Shown piece by piece: positions 1-14,007 of a DNA stretch of 64,000 nt. The first letter of the stretch is position 1. The number at the start of each line of letters is the position of its first letter. Source of the stretch: Leptoclinus maculatus (Eukaryota > Chordata > Actinopteri > Perciformes > Stichaeidae); contig JAVDOI010000001.1 in assembly GCA_032191485.1 (NCBI GenBank), forward strand, positions 36,313,885 through 36,377,884. The letters are read 5' to 3'. The notes below the pieces were generated by a model. It searched no databases, was not told where the DNA came from, and saw only the letters and a program-made list of their open reading frames with translations. Both the position numbers and the translations under genes were made by a program.

Positions 1-1192
1 TTTCTCCCTCCTCCTCTCCCTCCTCCTCCTCCTCCTCTGTTTTCATATTTTCTATTTTTTCATCTCCTTTACACGTCCACCTCACACCCTGCAGCTCTGC
101 TGCTGAAAACACTAACTGCATTCAGTTCACGTCTTCATTTAGTTTTTCTTTGTATCTTCTGCCTCTGATTTAATTACACTTCCATCCCATTATGCCAAAT
201 TAACACCCGACACCCACCAGATGTCTCATTTTTGGCAGCGTTAGGTGCTCACTGGACACTGGCTCAGAAAATCTTGAGTCCCACCCAACAGTGCTGTCTG
301 AAATCAGATGGGAACATAAACAGCCTTAGATGCCTGTGTGATTGAGAGTGGGCAATCATTATAGAACAATGGCATTTGAGTAAAGGTTTATTTATACATT
401 GTACATATCTTATGATCACTTTTTCTTATTGGCAACTTTAGGAACCTCCTGATAAATTTATTTTAAATGGCAAAATATTGTAAATGATAAAACTGGAACA
501 TGCCATTGTTCCACAGTGATTCACAACATCCAGTAAAATACATCAACTTGCTTTTGTTCAACACTTATCAACTATTGGTTTATAGCCTATAAAAAAATGG
601 TGATCCGTTTTCAACAGTTAAAGTTAAAGTGGCCATACCAAACAGGAGATCTTAAGCTGCATTGAATCAAGGTGTTCGTAATATTCTGTCGTCCACAGGT
701 ATGTTAATGGAGGTGGAACACATGTTGGTGTTAGAAACATTTGAAATGCAGTTCAATGGCCCACTTACTGTATCTGTGGCTTATAAAAGACCCTTGAGCT
801 GAGTAAACACTCCTCACCGACACAGTACCAACATAAACAAAGCATAAGATAGGGTTTACAGCAGGGCTGTTGTTTTTGATTGATTGGATTGTAAGGATGA
901 TTAAACCGGTAACTCAATTAGCGCTCTGTGCTCTCCAGACTTCAAACAATCCCTCATTACAGAAGGAACCCCATTTGTTTCCTCTTGGCTCTCTGCTTTC
1001 AAGTCCATCATTGACTCTTCAGAACCACTTGTCTTCTAATTACAGTCTGCCACTGTGTATTCATTCACCTCATCATCTTTTGTCATCCTCTTCATACGAT
1101 CACTTATTCCTTCTTGCATTCATTGTGCAGTATTCCTCCCATTCCTCCCTGTCTTCCTACAACTTGCCTCCGCTTCCCTCCCTTCCTGATGA

Positions 1193-2620
<1,428 letters not shown>

Positions 2621-3959
2621 ATGGGAACTTGTACAGCCGTAACTAATTACAAATATTGAGACCTTCCTCTACAACCAAGGTCTTTTCTTGAGAAAATAGT
2701 TTGAACATCAATATGTTTAAGAATTTATAGGGTTCATCCTCAATGTCGCGGACTATTTTGAAAAACAGACATTGCAACTAATGAATTAATTCTGAATAAC
2801 GTACCATAATACAAAGGAAAACAATCATGGCATTGTCCTGAGCTGCTGTTGATTTGCTAATTGTTCTAGGTTGAGGCAGTAGATATGATACGATGTACAC
2901 CGACTGTTGAGTTTTGTTATTTGATAACTGCCTCAGTCTATAACTGAGAGATCTGAGGAGCCCTGTTGACTCGCAGCTGAACTTTAAGGCCGAACTGGGT
3001 TTTTTTTTTTTTTTTTGCTATTTTTCTTCACAGGTTGCTGTTGCTTGATATAAACAAACTCTTCACCTGAGATGTTTATCAAAGAGACTAATCCAGCATT
3101 CTGCCTTTCTAACATCATTTTGGGACTTTTGACGTGGAAGACCATTTTTTCGTTTACAGGAGTGGGAATGCGTTGCAAATGTCAAGGACCTTGCTTCTGG
3201 CCTATTAAATCAATTCATTTTCTTTGTGACAGACACTTGAAAGTGCTCGTTGTTCTGTTTTCTTTCTATGATGCCATTGCATGCATTTGAAACTTTAGTA
3301 ATAATCAACTGAGTAAAATACCGATGCTTAAGCAATACTTAGAGCGATGTTAGTATCCTCCAGTGTGCAACGATTAACCAAGCACATATAGAACTGACGT
3401 ACTGTACACATGCTTCCAGTAATGAGGTCTCTCCTTAAATAATGTAGATTAACCGTTACCATTTGTACCGAGGAAAACCTAATTCCTCACCTTTTTAGGG
3501 AAATCTGTGAACATGGAATCAGTTCTGTTTGTGCAGCCAGGAAAATTGGTTTCTCACGGAAAGGCACATTGAATGTAATTTAATTTGATTAAAGGTGATG
3601 CTTCATGTCATTTGTCAGTTGTGATAGTGCTTCAGGGTCAATGTAGTTGTCACTCAGGTGATACAACTTTTAATGTTGGTTACCTGTTATTTTATGGTAA
3701 AGTCGATCGGGTGTTTGGCCTGTGCTTCTCTTTACAGTGACTATAAAACATGTTGGGGATATTCAGTCAGAAATGCATGAATACCCGATCGATTGTTGAC
3801 CTTTTAAACATTCACTCATTTACCACCATATAAACGGGTCCTCTGTCTTAATCAAAAGAGAGGAAAGGGCACGTGGTGGGTAGTGTTCGCTGCAGACTGC
3901 CTGGTGTTGATCAGAGGTAAGGGGGTGTGTCTGTGTCACATCCGGGTATCTGCCTTCAA
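2621..3959 (+). other. GOLM2 3' UTR and GOLM2-CTDSPL2 intergenic stretch
   Basis: No coding feature is seen. The first part should be GOLM2 3' UTR. A T-run sits near 3001-3016. No single polyadenylation signal stands out, although an ATTAAA lies near 3587. The far end, about 3840-3959, is the likely CTDSPL2 promoter. Confidence 0.5.
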
Positions 3960-3965
3960 GAGCCT
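3840..3965 (+). promoter_or_regulatory. Putative CTDSPL2 promoter, TATA-less
   Basis: This lies just upstream of the inferred non-coding first exon. It carries a CACGTG E-box at 3870-3875 and no TATA box at the expected place. CpG content rises from here into 3960-4140. It is inferred from position and composition only. Confidence 0.4.
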
Positions 3966-4139
3966 GAGCAGAGGCGGGAAATGGCGCCTGGCAACACAAC
4001 GATGAGTCGTTTCGGAGACGGCCCTTAAGCAGCTATACAGAAAAAGTCGGATCAGATCACGAAAACAAGCACTGCCGGTCAGGTGTGATGGTGAATCGGT
4101 ATTGAGTCGCTATCGCCAGACACTGCGGATCGCTGTAAA
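3960..4139 (+). other. CTDSPL2: CTDSPL2 non-coding exon 1 (5' UTR), inferred
   Basis: A CpG-rich block ends in a strong donor, CTGTAAA|GTAAGTC at 4140. The next acceptor that leads to the CTDSPL2 start codon is AACAG at 8772-8776, so the 5' UTR would be split by an intron of about 4.6 kb. The exact 5' end is unknown. Two short upstream ORFs are visible: ATG 3981 to TAA 4028, and ATG 4088 to TGA 4105. The first has a good initiation context (AAATGG). Confidence 0.5.
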
Positions 4140-4199
4140 GTAAGTCTGTTACGTTAACCAACCTTGTTCGTTAATTTGTCTCCTTTGACGTGCGGTTTC

Positions 4200-5260
4200 T
4201 GTAATATTGGCTAACGACAGGATAGATTTTCCTTCTGTCTGTGTAACTTACATCTGTTTGCCCGAAGCAGTGTTTCAAGAAGGCTAAGTAGGGTTGACGC
4301 TAAGCTAGCGCTGCTAAGCTAAGTTATCGTACATAGCTATGTCAAAGCTAAAATGCGGCCTACGAACCTGGCTAATTACTGGTAAACTCGACAGCGTAGT
4401 TCATTTTGACTCCCTCCGTTGTAACTATGCGATTCGATAAATACCCACCGGAGTATTCCTCGTATTGAGTGTACAATTGTACATCTTGTTGAAACAATGA
4501 AGACTTAACTTAGTGTTAACGACCGTCGGGTTAGTTAGCTTCCACTGAGGCTAACGTCGTTCACATTGACATTCCACCACTGAACTAACGGTTGGTTTAC
4601 ATTAGCTAACAGTCTTTTCCATTTTAATATCCATCTAAAGTGTGTTGAGCTAGACGCCTCCGTGTAACTTTATCTGATGATTGAAGTCCCATCAACTGAA
4701 TTGTTTGCTAAAGATAACGTCGACGTGATTAACGGATAACTTCGATAACGTTACCATGTTAGCTAGCGTCACGTTAGCTGTTTTGATTAACGATGCTAAC
4801 TCCATGTCGAAATGCTAACGTTGCCGAGTTGTATGTACAATGTAACGTTAATGTTGACATCAACTGTAGGCACCACGCGTTAAGTCTGACTATGTTAACA
4901 CAAACTTCACTTTCTACAAATGTATGTTGCACACCATCACAACTCCCGAAACGTTCCACACGACCAGTTCAAAAACGTTTAGGTAACGTTAGCTGAACCG
5001 AGCTAGCTACTACATTAGCTGCGAAGCTGACCGTGATTATGTGCATCTTTTACACACGTTGATTTGGGCATGACTGAGAGGCAAGTGGACCAAATGTGTC
5101 ATCTGCATATATATTTTTGTTCGTATGCTTAAGCCACTTCCCAAGCCAGTTAGCCAACCTTAGTTTCGGAGTAATTTGTGCAGAAGAGACGGACTGTCGA
5201 ACAAGCGAGGCCCTGCTTGTTTCTCCGCTGAGTGTCCATGGCTAGAGTGTGCTAGCTCGC
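4200..5260. repeat. GCTAA/TTAGC/TAACGTTA word-rich stretch in CTDSPL2 intron 1
   Basis: By eye, well over ten copies of GCTAA, TTAGC, GCTAGC or TAACGTTA occur in about 1 kb. Examples are near 4209, 4300-4320, 4548, 4602, 4760-4800, 4813 and 4984-5010. The copies are scattered, on both strands, and not a tandem array. A similar density occurs in EIF3J intron 1 and the start of intron 2. Confidence 0.55.
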
Positions 5261-7469
5261 TCATACGGTCTCATGCATGTTCTTATTTCCCGCTCACTGG
5301 CTCGTACCTAGCTATGCGTGATCCTTGGTTAGTGGGTGAGTTTCTAGAGAGGTGGATGTTTAGCAGCCCCGGCGTTGTTGCCATGCAGACTGTGGCGAGA
5401 TTTAATGAAACGGTACATATAACGGGCACTTTATTTTATTATTTTGATACAGGAAAACGTCATGTGTTGTACATATTAACATTTGCATACATCTATCGGT
5501 TTTTACTCGAGGTTTCAGATAAATATTTAGAGATATTGATTGGCACAAGAGTACAAATATGTACAGCATGAACTGTTGATGCTTCAGTTCCAAAAAACTA
5601 TGTTATGCGAGGGAAGTGTTCAGAAACGATACGTTACTTACCAAATGCATACAAACATTGCATCAGAAAAGAGGAGTTGTGGTCACAGGGCATCTGCCAT
5701 ACTGATTTAAGACAACCTGTGGGGTATTTCTGCTCAACAAAACAATGCTGCAGCTTTAAATATCCATGTAGTTGAATTAGCAGCTCTGACTCATTCAACA
5801 GAAACAAACAAACATGAGGTTAGTCAACACACTTACTTGAAGGCGTATTTTTCCCATCCCATGTTTAGAAAACACAATTCTGTCACAAAAAAAACATTAG
5901 CGTCATTGTGCTACTGTGTTTTTTTCCCTGTATTACACGATTTTAGGGGAGCAAGTAAATATTTAGTAGGACAGTAGACAAAGTAGTTTATCAAGTTGCA
6001 ACTGTTTAGTCTGTAAAATAGTACTGTGAGTGGTACAGCACTGAACTGCAGTAAATATGATCTTGCCAGAGATACTGTATACAGACATAATCAATTTATG
6101 AAGGACAGTTTCAGTGCTGCAATGTCTCTGACCAAGTTGTGAATTGTTTTGGTTGTTTAAGGGTTAAGTTATTTCAAAAATGACAAAGGCATCAGGAGAG
6201 ATCCTCTCCACCAGTGGCCTAATAGAAGCCCTAAAGCCATTTTGTAAGGCAAAATATATTTGGTTTTATATATTAACAAAATATATTGTATAAAGAGGTT
6301 GTTTGGTGGGCAGTGAACATAAAAAAGCCAATTCCAAATAACAGGTGGTTGTTTTAATGGAATGTTAAACACTGGCAAACATTTTACAATAAGCAATTTT
6401 AGCCGCAAAAGGGATGATAGCCTCAAGTTGTACTTGCACGTTTTTCTGTCTGATGATGGATTAAAGCTCAGAGGTGCACTGTGGCTTAATCAGCATTTAA
6501 ATCTCAAAAGTACACATGTGGTGTTTTGTATATTCTAAAACTATCTCAGAGAATCATGATTATAATTTTCAACTTGAGTTGTTTTATAAAACGTCTCCTA
6601 GATAAATGTTCTAGTGTAGCCAACTTTTTTTTTAATTGAGCGCCCTAATCAGAAAAATGTTAACTCTGAGGTCTATGTTGGACGCTATAACAGGGAGTGT
6701 ATTCTTCTCAAACTAGTACATCGTGATTAATGTAAATAAAATTTCTGGCTTGTCACATTTTTTTTTCTGCCCGCCTATTACTTTAACGTTCCCATGTACT
6801 CTGAAGCTGTTAAAGCGCCTGTTGGTGTTTTTGTGCGCGCATGATTAGGCAATAGCACGTACACCTCTGGTGTGTTTATGGATACAGTACAGATGTAAAT
6901 GTGAAACAGATGTGGTGAGGGACCTTAACAGTATGTCGAGATGGTGCTATTGTGTGCTTAGGGTTCCTGACAGGTTGTGGATATGTCCAGACACATTTTC
7001 AGCCAGCTGCTGTTACGTAAGCGCAAAGGGCTGGCATGCCTGACTAACAGACAATTCATCCTCACTGTGAATAGTTTTAAAATGTCCCTGTGCATACTCT
7101 GAGCAATTACATTCCTCAGCTTAAGGAATAAGGAAATACTTTCCGTCAGATAGATTTTTAAATGTCCCCAATCTGAGCTGAAACCAGATCGGATACGGTA
7201 AATTTAACAAATCTTTGTCCATGTTTACAGTTTTTCAATCACCGTATTTTGTTTGCACAACTTTGATCTTGTATCTACGTAGCTAATAATAAGTGTCGAT
7301 GGTAAAATCCTGGGCAGCGTTTTTTTTTACTGTACAAATGGAAGTAAAGCCAGCTGTGGCTGCCGTGATGTACTGTGATGCAAGTGAAATGGGATCTTGA
7401 ATGCATCCAGATGTTAGCAGAAAAGGGCAGTTATTACCCCACTACAGATAGAAACACCCCATAGACTCA

Positions 7470-8627
7470 GGCTACATCCATACTACTTTTCAAACAAAAA
7501 CAATCTCCGTCCACACAGCGTTTCAGCATCGGTTTCTAATTGATCTCCGTCCATACTAACGCGCCTGAAAACGAATATCACGTGACTCTTCACGTACACT
7601 GGGCATGCGCGTGGGTGTCGACGTAAACGGGAAGTAGATTAGTTGCTTAGTTAAAAAAAATACGACAGAGTAATAAAGTAGTCTTTGATAATGAAAGGTT
7701 GTGTTTGATACTTAAGATCTTCTCTAAAATCTTCCTCACTAAAACCTCTATGAACTCAAACACGCAGTTCGTGGAAAGTTTTAGAAGTTTTATTTTTCAG
7801 ACTTGGTTACAACGCTGCAAGTCTTGTTCTATCTCTCTCTCTCATATCAAATTTACTTTAAAATCAACACTTACACGTAAAGGTTTACTAGATTATGGGT
7901 CCATAAATGTGGTCAACACACGTCTCTCACTCGTTTCCTCTGTGTTGTCTGTTCTCACTCGTAGCTCTGCTGGTGGCTTAACTATCTGTCCTACTGAATA
8001 GCATTTACTGCTTTTGTTCCTTTTACATTTTATCTGTGGACTTCACAATAGATGTGCAGAACAAAATAAGCATTAATAAGGACAGGAAAGTCCTCCGTTT
8101 TGTGTCCATCACCCTCCCTAAAGCCGCTAACCGTGACTTCAGACGTCCGCTCCGTATGGCTGGTAACGCCGCTGGTCACGCCGCTCGCTAATCGCTCCAA
8201 TAACAGCTGCTTCCTCCACATGTCTGCAGTAGTAGAATTATAAAATGCAGACTTTAACTGGACAACAGCTGCTAAAGACAACATGGTCAGCAACACTCAG
8301 TTGTCCATGTTAAATTAACCTGGTAGTCGATCGGTATTCGATGTTGTTGTTTGTGAGCTTCCGGGTAAGGGTCACGTGGTAGGCGTGTGACGAATCAGGG
8401 AAGGACACGTCATGACTGCTAAGAACCAATCAAGTAGCGAACGCGGGTGTGGGCGTCATAGTTTCCAAACATATCCGTTTTCGACCGTCCACACGAAAAT
8501 GCAACCCGGAGTTTTCAAACTTATCCGTCTTCGGTGCTCGAAAACGCCGGCGTAGTGTGGACGCTCGGTGTAAACATAGCAAAACGTATGCGTTTTCAAA
8601 TGGAAACGGAGTAGTGTGGATATGGCC
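7470..8627. mobile_element. Terminal-inverted-repeat DNA element, unclassified (CTDSPL2 intron 1)
   Basis: The left end GGCTACATCCATACTACTTT matches the reverse complement of the right end, which reads GGCCATATCCACACTACTCC. Both ends are followed inward by repeated motifs of the AACGGAGT/ATCCGT type. A short TCA flanks each side (7467-7469 and 8628-8630), which may be a 3-bp target duplication. The interior has no transposase-like ORF, so the element is non-autonomous. Superfamily is not assigned. Confidence 0.6.
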
Positions 8628-8799
8628 TCATTGTCAACAGTTGAGACAGTTTGTCCACCTTTACACTAGAGTATTTGCTTAAGTTTGTTTCCTTGACTGT
8701 ACAGTCATATTGATTTCCTCTCTCTGTATCTGCCATATTTCCCTGTCTGATTTTTATTTTTTGTGTGTAACAACAGTTTTACATGTGACTGCTAAAACA

Positions 8800-11700
8800 A
8801 TGAGGCTGAGAATGCGTAAGGCGTCTCAGCAGCCGAACCCCAGTCTGGCAAGCCGCCCATCCCGTACCAAGCGGAGGCATTCAGAAGTAGAAGAGGACAC
8901 GCCTACTAGTGGAGGGAGGGGCTTGTTCTCCACCATCAAGAAGTTCATCAGAGGAAATGCAGTTAAGGTACCTCATTGATCAAATGATCCTGCTTTTGAC
9001 TTCAATGTAAATATGAGTGTGGACCATTGTCGTATTGTCTCCTCTTTAACAGTGCAACCTAAGCTTTTTAGCACTTTTCTGTTTCAAATTATTACTTAGC
9101 ACTGTGCTCTCCAGGTAGCTGAGTTAAATAGTGTTTCTTGGTGTGTAGAGTGTCACATTTCCTAAGAAATGTCGGAGGAATGCAGCAGCTTGTCTGAGAA
9201 CTTGGACTCTGTTCTAATTTTAGCTTCTGGCTCCCAGAGTTGGTGTGCAGTAACAAGTGGAAAAGTCAACCCTGCTAAAAACGTCTTTTCCTTTAGAAAG
9301 AGACGGGGGCTTTTTTCATATTTTTAAATGATATTGTCATTTCATGGTCCTCCCTGGACTATTGTTTCTTCATTAAGTCCTAATTTAAGCATATTGCCTC
9401 AGTTTGTTTTCTTGCCAGTCTTTATTTGTTGTGTAAATTCCTGTAACGGGTAGAGTACAAAAATATTTAACTTTTTGATTATTTATATCTCATGGCCTGT
9501 ATACACGATAAATCAACTGTGATCTGGAAGGTTCATTGTGCATCACACCACGCAAGGTGGGTATAATAAAAGATGTGAACGGGGAAAAGCACTACTCTGG
9601 TTTTGAAAATGTCGAGCTATATAATTATTTTTGTACTTGGTGGAAAATTATATTGTATAGTTTCATCTGCCAATGTGGTAGACATTAGACAACATTAGTT
9701 GTTTAGTAGGCATAGGTCATAGCAGCAGTTATACTGAGAATTTGGTCACTGAATTTTCCAATCAGCTATTAGTGGATGTGTCTCACAGTGTGATGTAGGA
9801 CCACCACAATTTTTGGATTGACGACCAAAGTTCGGAGACTGTGTTTATTTTTATTACAACTATTCACTGCATGATTTCTTGTCTCCTTAACGTGCAGCAG
9901 GAAAGCCCAGCCAAGAAGACACGCCTCCACTGTGATGTGGACAATAACCTCATCACCTCTACAGCCCCAAACACCAACACCCCCCGCAGGACTATCAGCA
10001 GGGTTGGCCGGAGAGGCTCCCTGAATGGACGTGAGTTGCACTCAAAGAAAACCATTAAGAACTGGTCTTTAGTTTCCACTTATCTCTGTCGGTTCTCTTA
10101 AACCTCACGTCACTTCTCCCATGCAGAGGCAACCAATCATGACAGAAGTAAGGAGAAGCCCAATGGCAGCGTGGAGGAGACGACGACAGCCGTTGAGCTG
10201 CCCACGAGCCCTCCCAGAAGCACCCTTCTAGGGACCATCTTTTCCCCCGTATTCAACTTTTTCTCACCAGCTAAAAATGGTATGCAAGCATCACGCTCAA
10301 ACCTATAGTATGTGTGTACTCAAACGTGTTTTTATCATAGTGTTGATGTACGTCTTTTGTAGGGCTGGGTATCGTTAAAGAAATTACAATTCCAGTGCCA
10401 GGACCAATACCAGCACCCTGGGATCAAGTGATACCGATATCAACAGAGTACTTAATTCTATGCCCATCATTTGAATGGAAGCTCTGTGTGTGTGTGTCCT
10501 ACTGGCTAGTAGGGCTGCACAATTAATCGAATTTTAATCGCGATCACGATTATGGCTGCCACGATTAAACGAGCGTGATCGTCGGCGATATTAACATTTA
10601 AAATGCGTGCTCTGCTACATATCAAATCAAGCGCTTCCTCAACTAAGAGTCAGCCAACCACCAGGGGGAGAACGAGATGGGAGGTGTCATGCACGCACCC
10701 TGCAGCGGCACACCAGGTGTGTGTCTGTGTGACTCTCACTGTGTGACTCTCACTGCAGCACCGAACTATGAATCACTCCGCCGTGGTGAAAGCGGTCACA
10801 GTCTTTTCCTTGTCATATGTCTTTCTTTTTAAATAACGCCTACATACCGTAACGGTTTTGTCCACCACCCTTATCCGTCATTATACTTTACAGGGAAGAC
10901 AAAATGATCCCAAACTTGTGACTTAAATGACGCCGGGGGCTTCTGAAGCTCCTCCGCTCGCCGTGACTTTCGCCGTTAAATGCTTTTAACCTGCTCCGTT
11001 CACGTGAACACATGCTTTATATCTGTTCACTGACACTGCATTGATATCCGGGGACTTGTTACTTGTAAAGGAACAGCAGCAGTAAAACTGTATTACACAC
11101 TATGATGATTACACTGTAAAAAAAAAAAAAGAAGAAAAAATACTCAATTGATCCACGGATCGACCCGTGATCCGTTACACCACTAATCGTGATCAATAAT
11201 CGCAATCTCAATATTGATCAAAATAATCGCGATTATGATTTTGGCCATAATCGTGCAGCCCTACTGGCTAGCTAATCGCTGCTGGACATATGCAGTGGTC
11301 ACTGCTATCACTTCACTGGAGAAGTGTCAATACTACTTGGTACTGGCTTGTTTCAGTCGATACCTTAAAGGTATTGAGTACCAATACCCAGCCCGAGTCT
11401 TTTGTGTCAGTTATATCCGGATAGTCTACAGCTAAAATGCCTCTTTTGTATTTGTTATTCAGCCTCTACTGGCTCAGACTCCCCAGACCAGGCCCTGGAG
11501 GCTGAGGAGATCGTCAAGCAGCTGGACATAGAGCAAGCTGTGGAGACGCCCACCAGCACAGCCACATCCACACAGGAACAGTGTGCCACCACTAACTTCT
11601 ACTCAAGTGTATCACAGCTGCCACCTATGCGACCTCCTCACATCCCCGAGGGTTCTCCCACAGCAAGGGATGGGGAGCTCTGTGCTGATGCTGACCTTCC

Positions 11701-13976
11701 ACCCCTCACAGGTAGATATCGCCGCTAAGAAAATGTCATTCTGAAATGTTGAGGTAATGATATTTGTTCCCGTTTCTCATCTTGTTCTTTTATAACATTT
11801 TGTTCCTCTTGTTGTCCAAGCTCCAGGCTCCAGTCCAGATATGGCATATGTGGACTCTCCGCCTGCTACAGTACCAACAGAGGCAACCTATGAGGAAGAC
11901 TGGGAAGTCTTTGACCCGTGAGTAAAACACTGCAATCATTAAACGCGTAGTTTTATAGCCAGACTACAAGACCGGAACGCTGATATTTTGAAAGCAAGGG
12001 CTGTTGGGATCATTTAACCACGCATTAGGGATAAGCAAGGGGTGTGACAAAAGTTCCACTCTGCAAATGGGAGCATTGTTTGTAGCATGGTGAGACATTT
12101 GATTCAACCAGGTCAAAACTGAAGTTAAGAATAATTATGCAATAAAGCCAGCAGCATAAAAGTATTCCACTTTGGTTTGAATATTGTCGTTTAAATGAGT
12201 TCTACTTGCCTTAAAGTATGTCTGATGTTTTGATTTGTAGGTATTTCTTCATCAAGCACGTCCCTCCACTGACAGAAGAGCAGCTCACTCGTAAGCCAGC
12301 TTTGCCACTGAAAACACGCAGCACGCCTGAATTCTCTCTGGTCCTTGACCTGGTCAGTAATAGCATACAATAACCAATCATTTATTCCTTCGTGTAAAAA
12401 AAGAGTTTCCTAGTATTTTCTCTGTTGTGTTCATTAGGATGAAACATTGGTTCACTGCAGTTTGAATGAGCTAGAGGACGCAGCACTTACCTTTCCTGTC
12501 CTCTTTCAAGATGTCATTTACCAGGTACGTACTGTTTTACTGGAATGTTTCCCACTCCTTTCTTTCACGGTGCCACTAGAGGGGGGAAAAGTATAACTTG
12601 TGAAAAGCCTTCCATTAAGGAAGGTGTACTTGCAAAGACGGACAAGCGTGTCATACAGTGGGAGAACTGTCCAATTCAATAGACGAACTACGATGAACAC
12701 TATTTTGATCAAACAAATGTTGCTTCCCTGTGTGTTGTCATGCAGGTGTATGTGCGCTTGAGGCCGTTCTTTAGAGAGTTTCTGGAACGCATGTCTCAAA
12801 TCTATGAGGTAAATATACCCTGACTACTCTTTTAATGAATCCTATCAATGAATCAGCGTTGAAACAAAAAATGAGCTTTACGTTTCTCCTTTCCTAGATC
12901 ATCCTTTTTACAGCCTCTAAAAAGGTGTATGCAGACAAACTGCTCAACATCTTGGATCCTAAAAAGCAGCTAGTGAGGTACGATGCGTTTTGTATTGGTC
13001 TGTTTATAATTGCACAACAAACTCAAAAGCTGATGGGAGCCTGAATAAAGAGCTCAGAAAGCTCGATGCTATGCAGAACCGTTGGCAAGTGCTGCTGTTG
13101 AGGTGTCAGTGTTGTGGTTTTTCTGAATTATTGATTGCTCCGACTGTGTCACTGATTGAATTCTTTTTTTTCTCTCCCTCTTTCCTTTCATTGCCCACTG
13201 TAACTGTAGACACAGGTTGTTTCGTGAGCATTGTGTCTGTGTCCAGGGAAACTACATCAAGGACCTCAACATCCTGGGCAGAGACCTGTCAAAGACGATC
13301 ATCATTGACAATTCACCGCAAGCCTTTGCATATCAGGTGAACACCGGGACACAATATGACACTGGGGGGTTTTCTGGTTCACGCATCAGTAACTGTCATT
13401 GTAGTCAACCAAAGAAATTACAATAAATGTATACATTTTATAACACTTGTCTGATAAGTCATTGATGCAAACAATATGGAGCTTCTATACAAATGCAGCT
13501 CCACTTTTCCCTCTTTGCAAAAAAGCAGAATGTTTTTATTTGTTCCCGACATTGGCATGTACTGCTCTGATTAATTACCGCCAAGCAAACGAAGGACGTG
13601 AATCAATATTGGCATGTTTTTGATCCCAACAGTTGTCCAATGGGATTCCCATAGAGAGCTGGTTCATGGACAGGAATGACAATGAGCTGCTGAAGCTGGT
13701 GCCCTTCCTGGAGAAGTTGGTTGAGATGGTAAGATGTCCTAATGTTCAATGACTACTGTCGGACATATTATAACCGCTACATCGGAGTAGGGATGGATAT
13801 CAAACCCCTGGGTATATACATGGTGCTACATTATTGAAGACCGGATTATTAATAAGCCACAACATTATCTGTTATCTTTCTGTTTTATTTATTATTAGGC
13901 TGCACCGCGCATCTTATCTGCTCTCTGTATCGGGTCTCAGCTCTTCAAACTACACACACACACGCGCGCGCGCGCG

Positions 13977-14007
<31 letters not shown>

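Noticed and set aside
5176..5571. 131-codon open frame in CTDSPL2 intron 1
   Set aside because: No domain, no splice partner, and it lies between CTDSPL2 exon 1 and exon 2.
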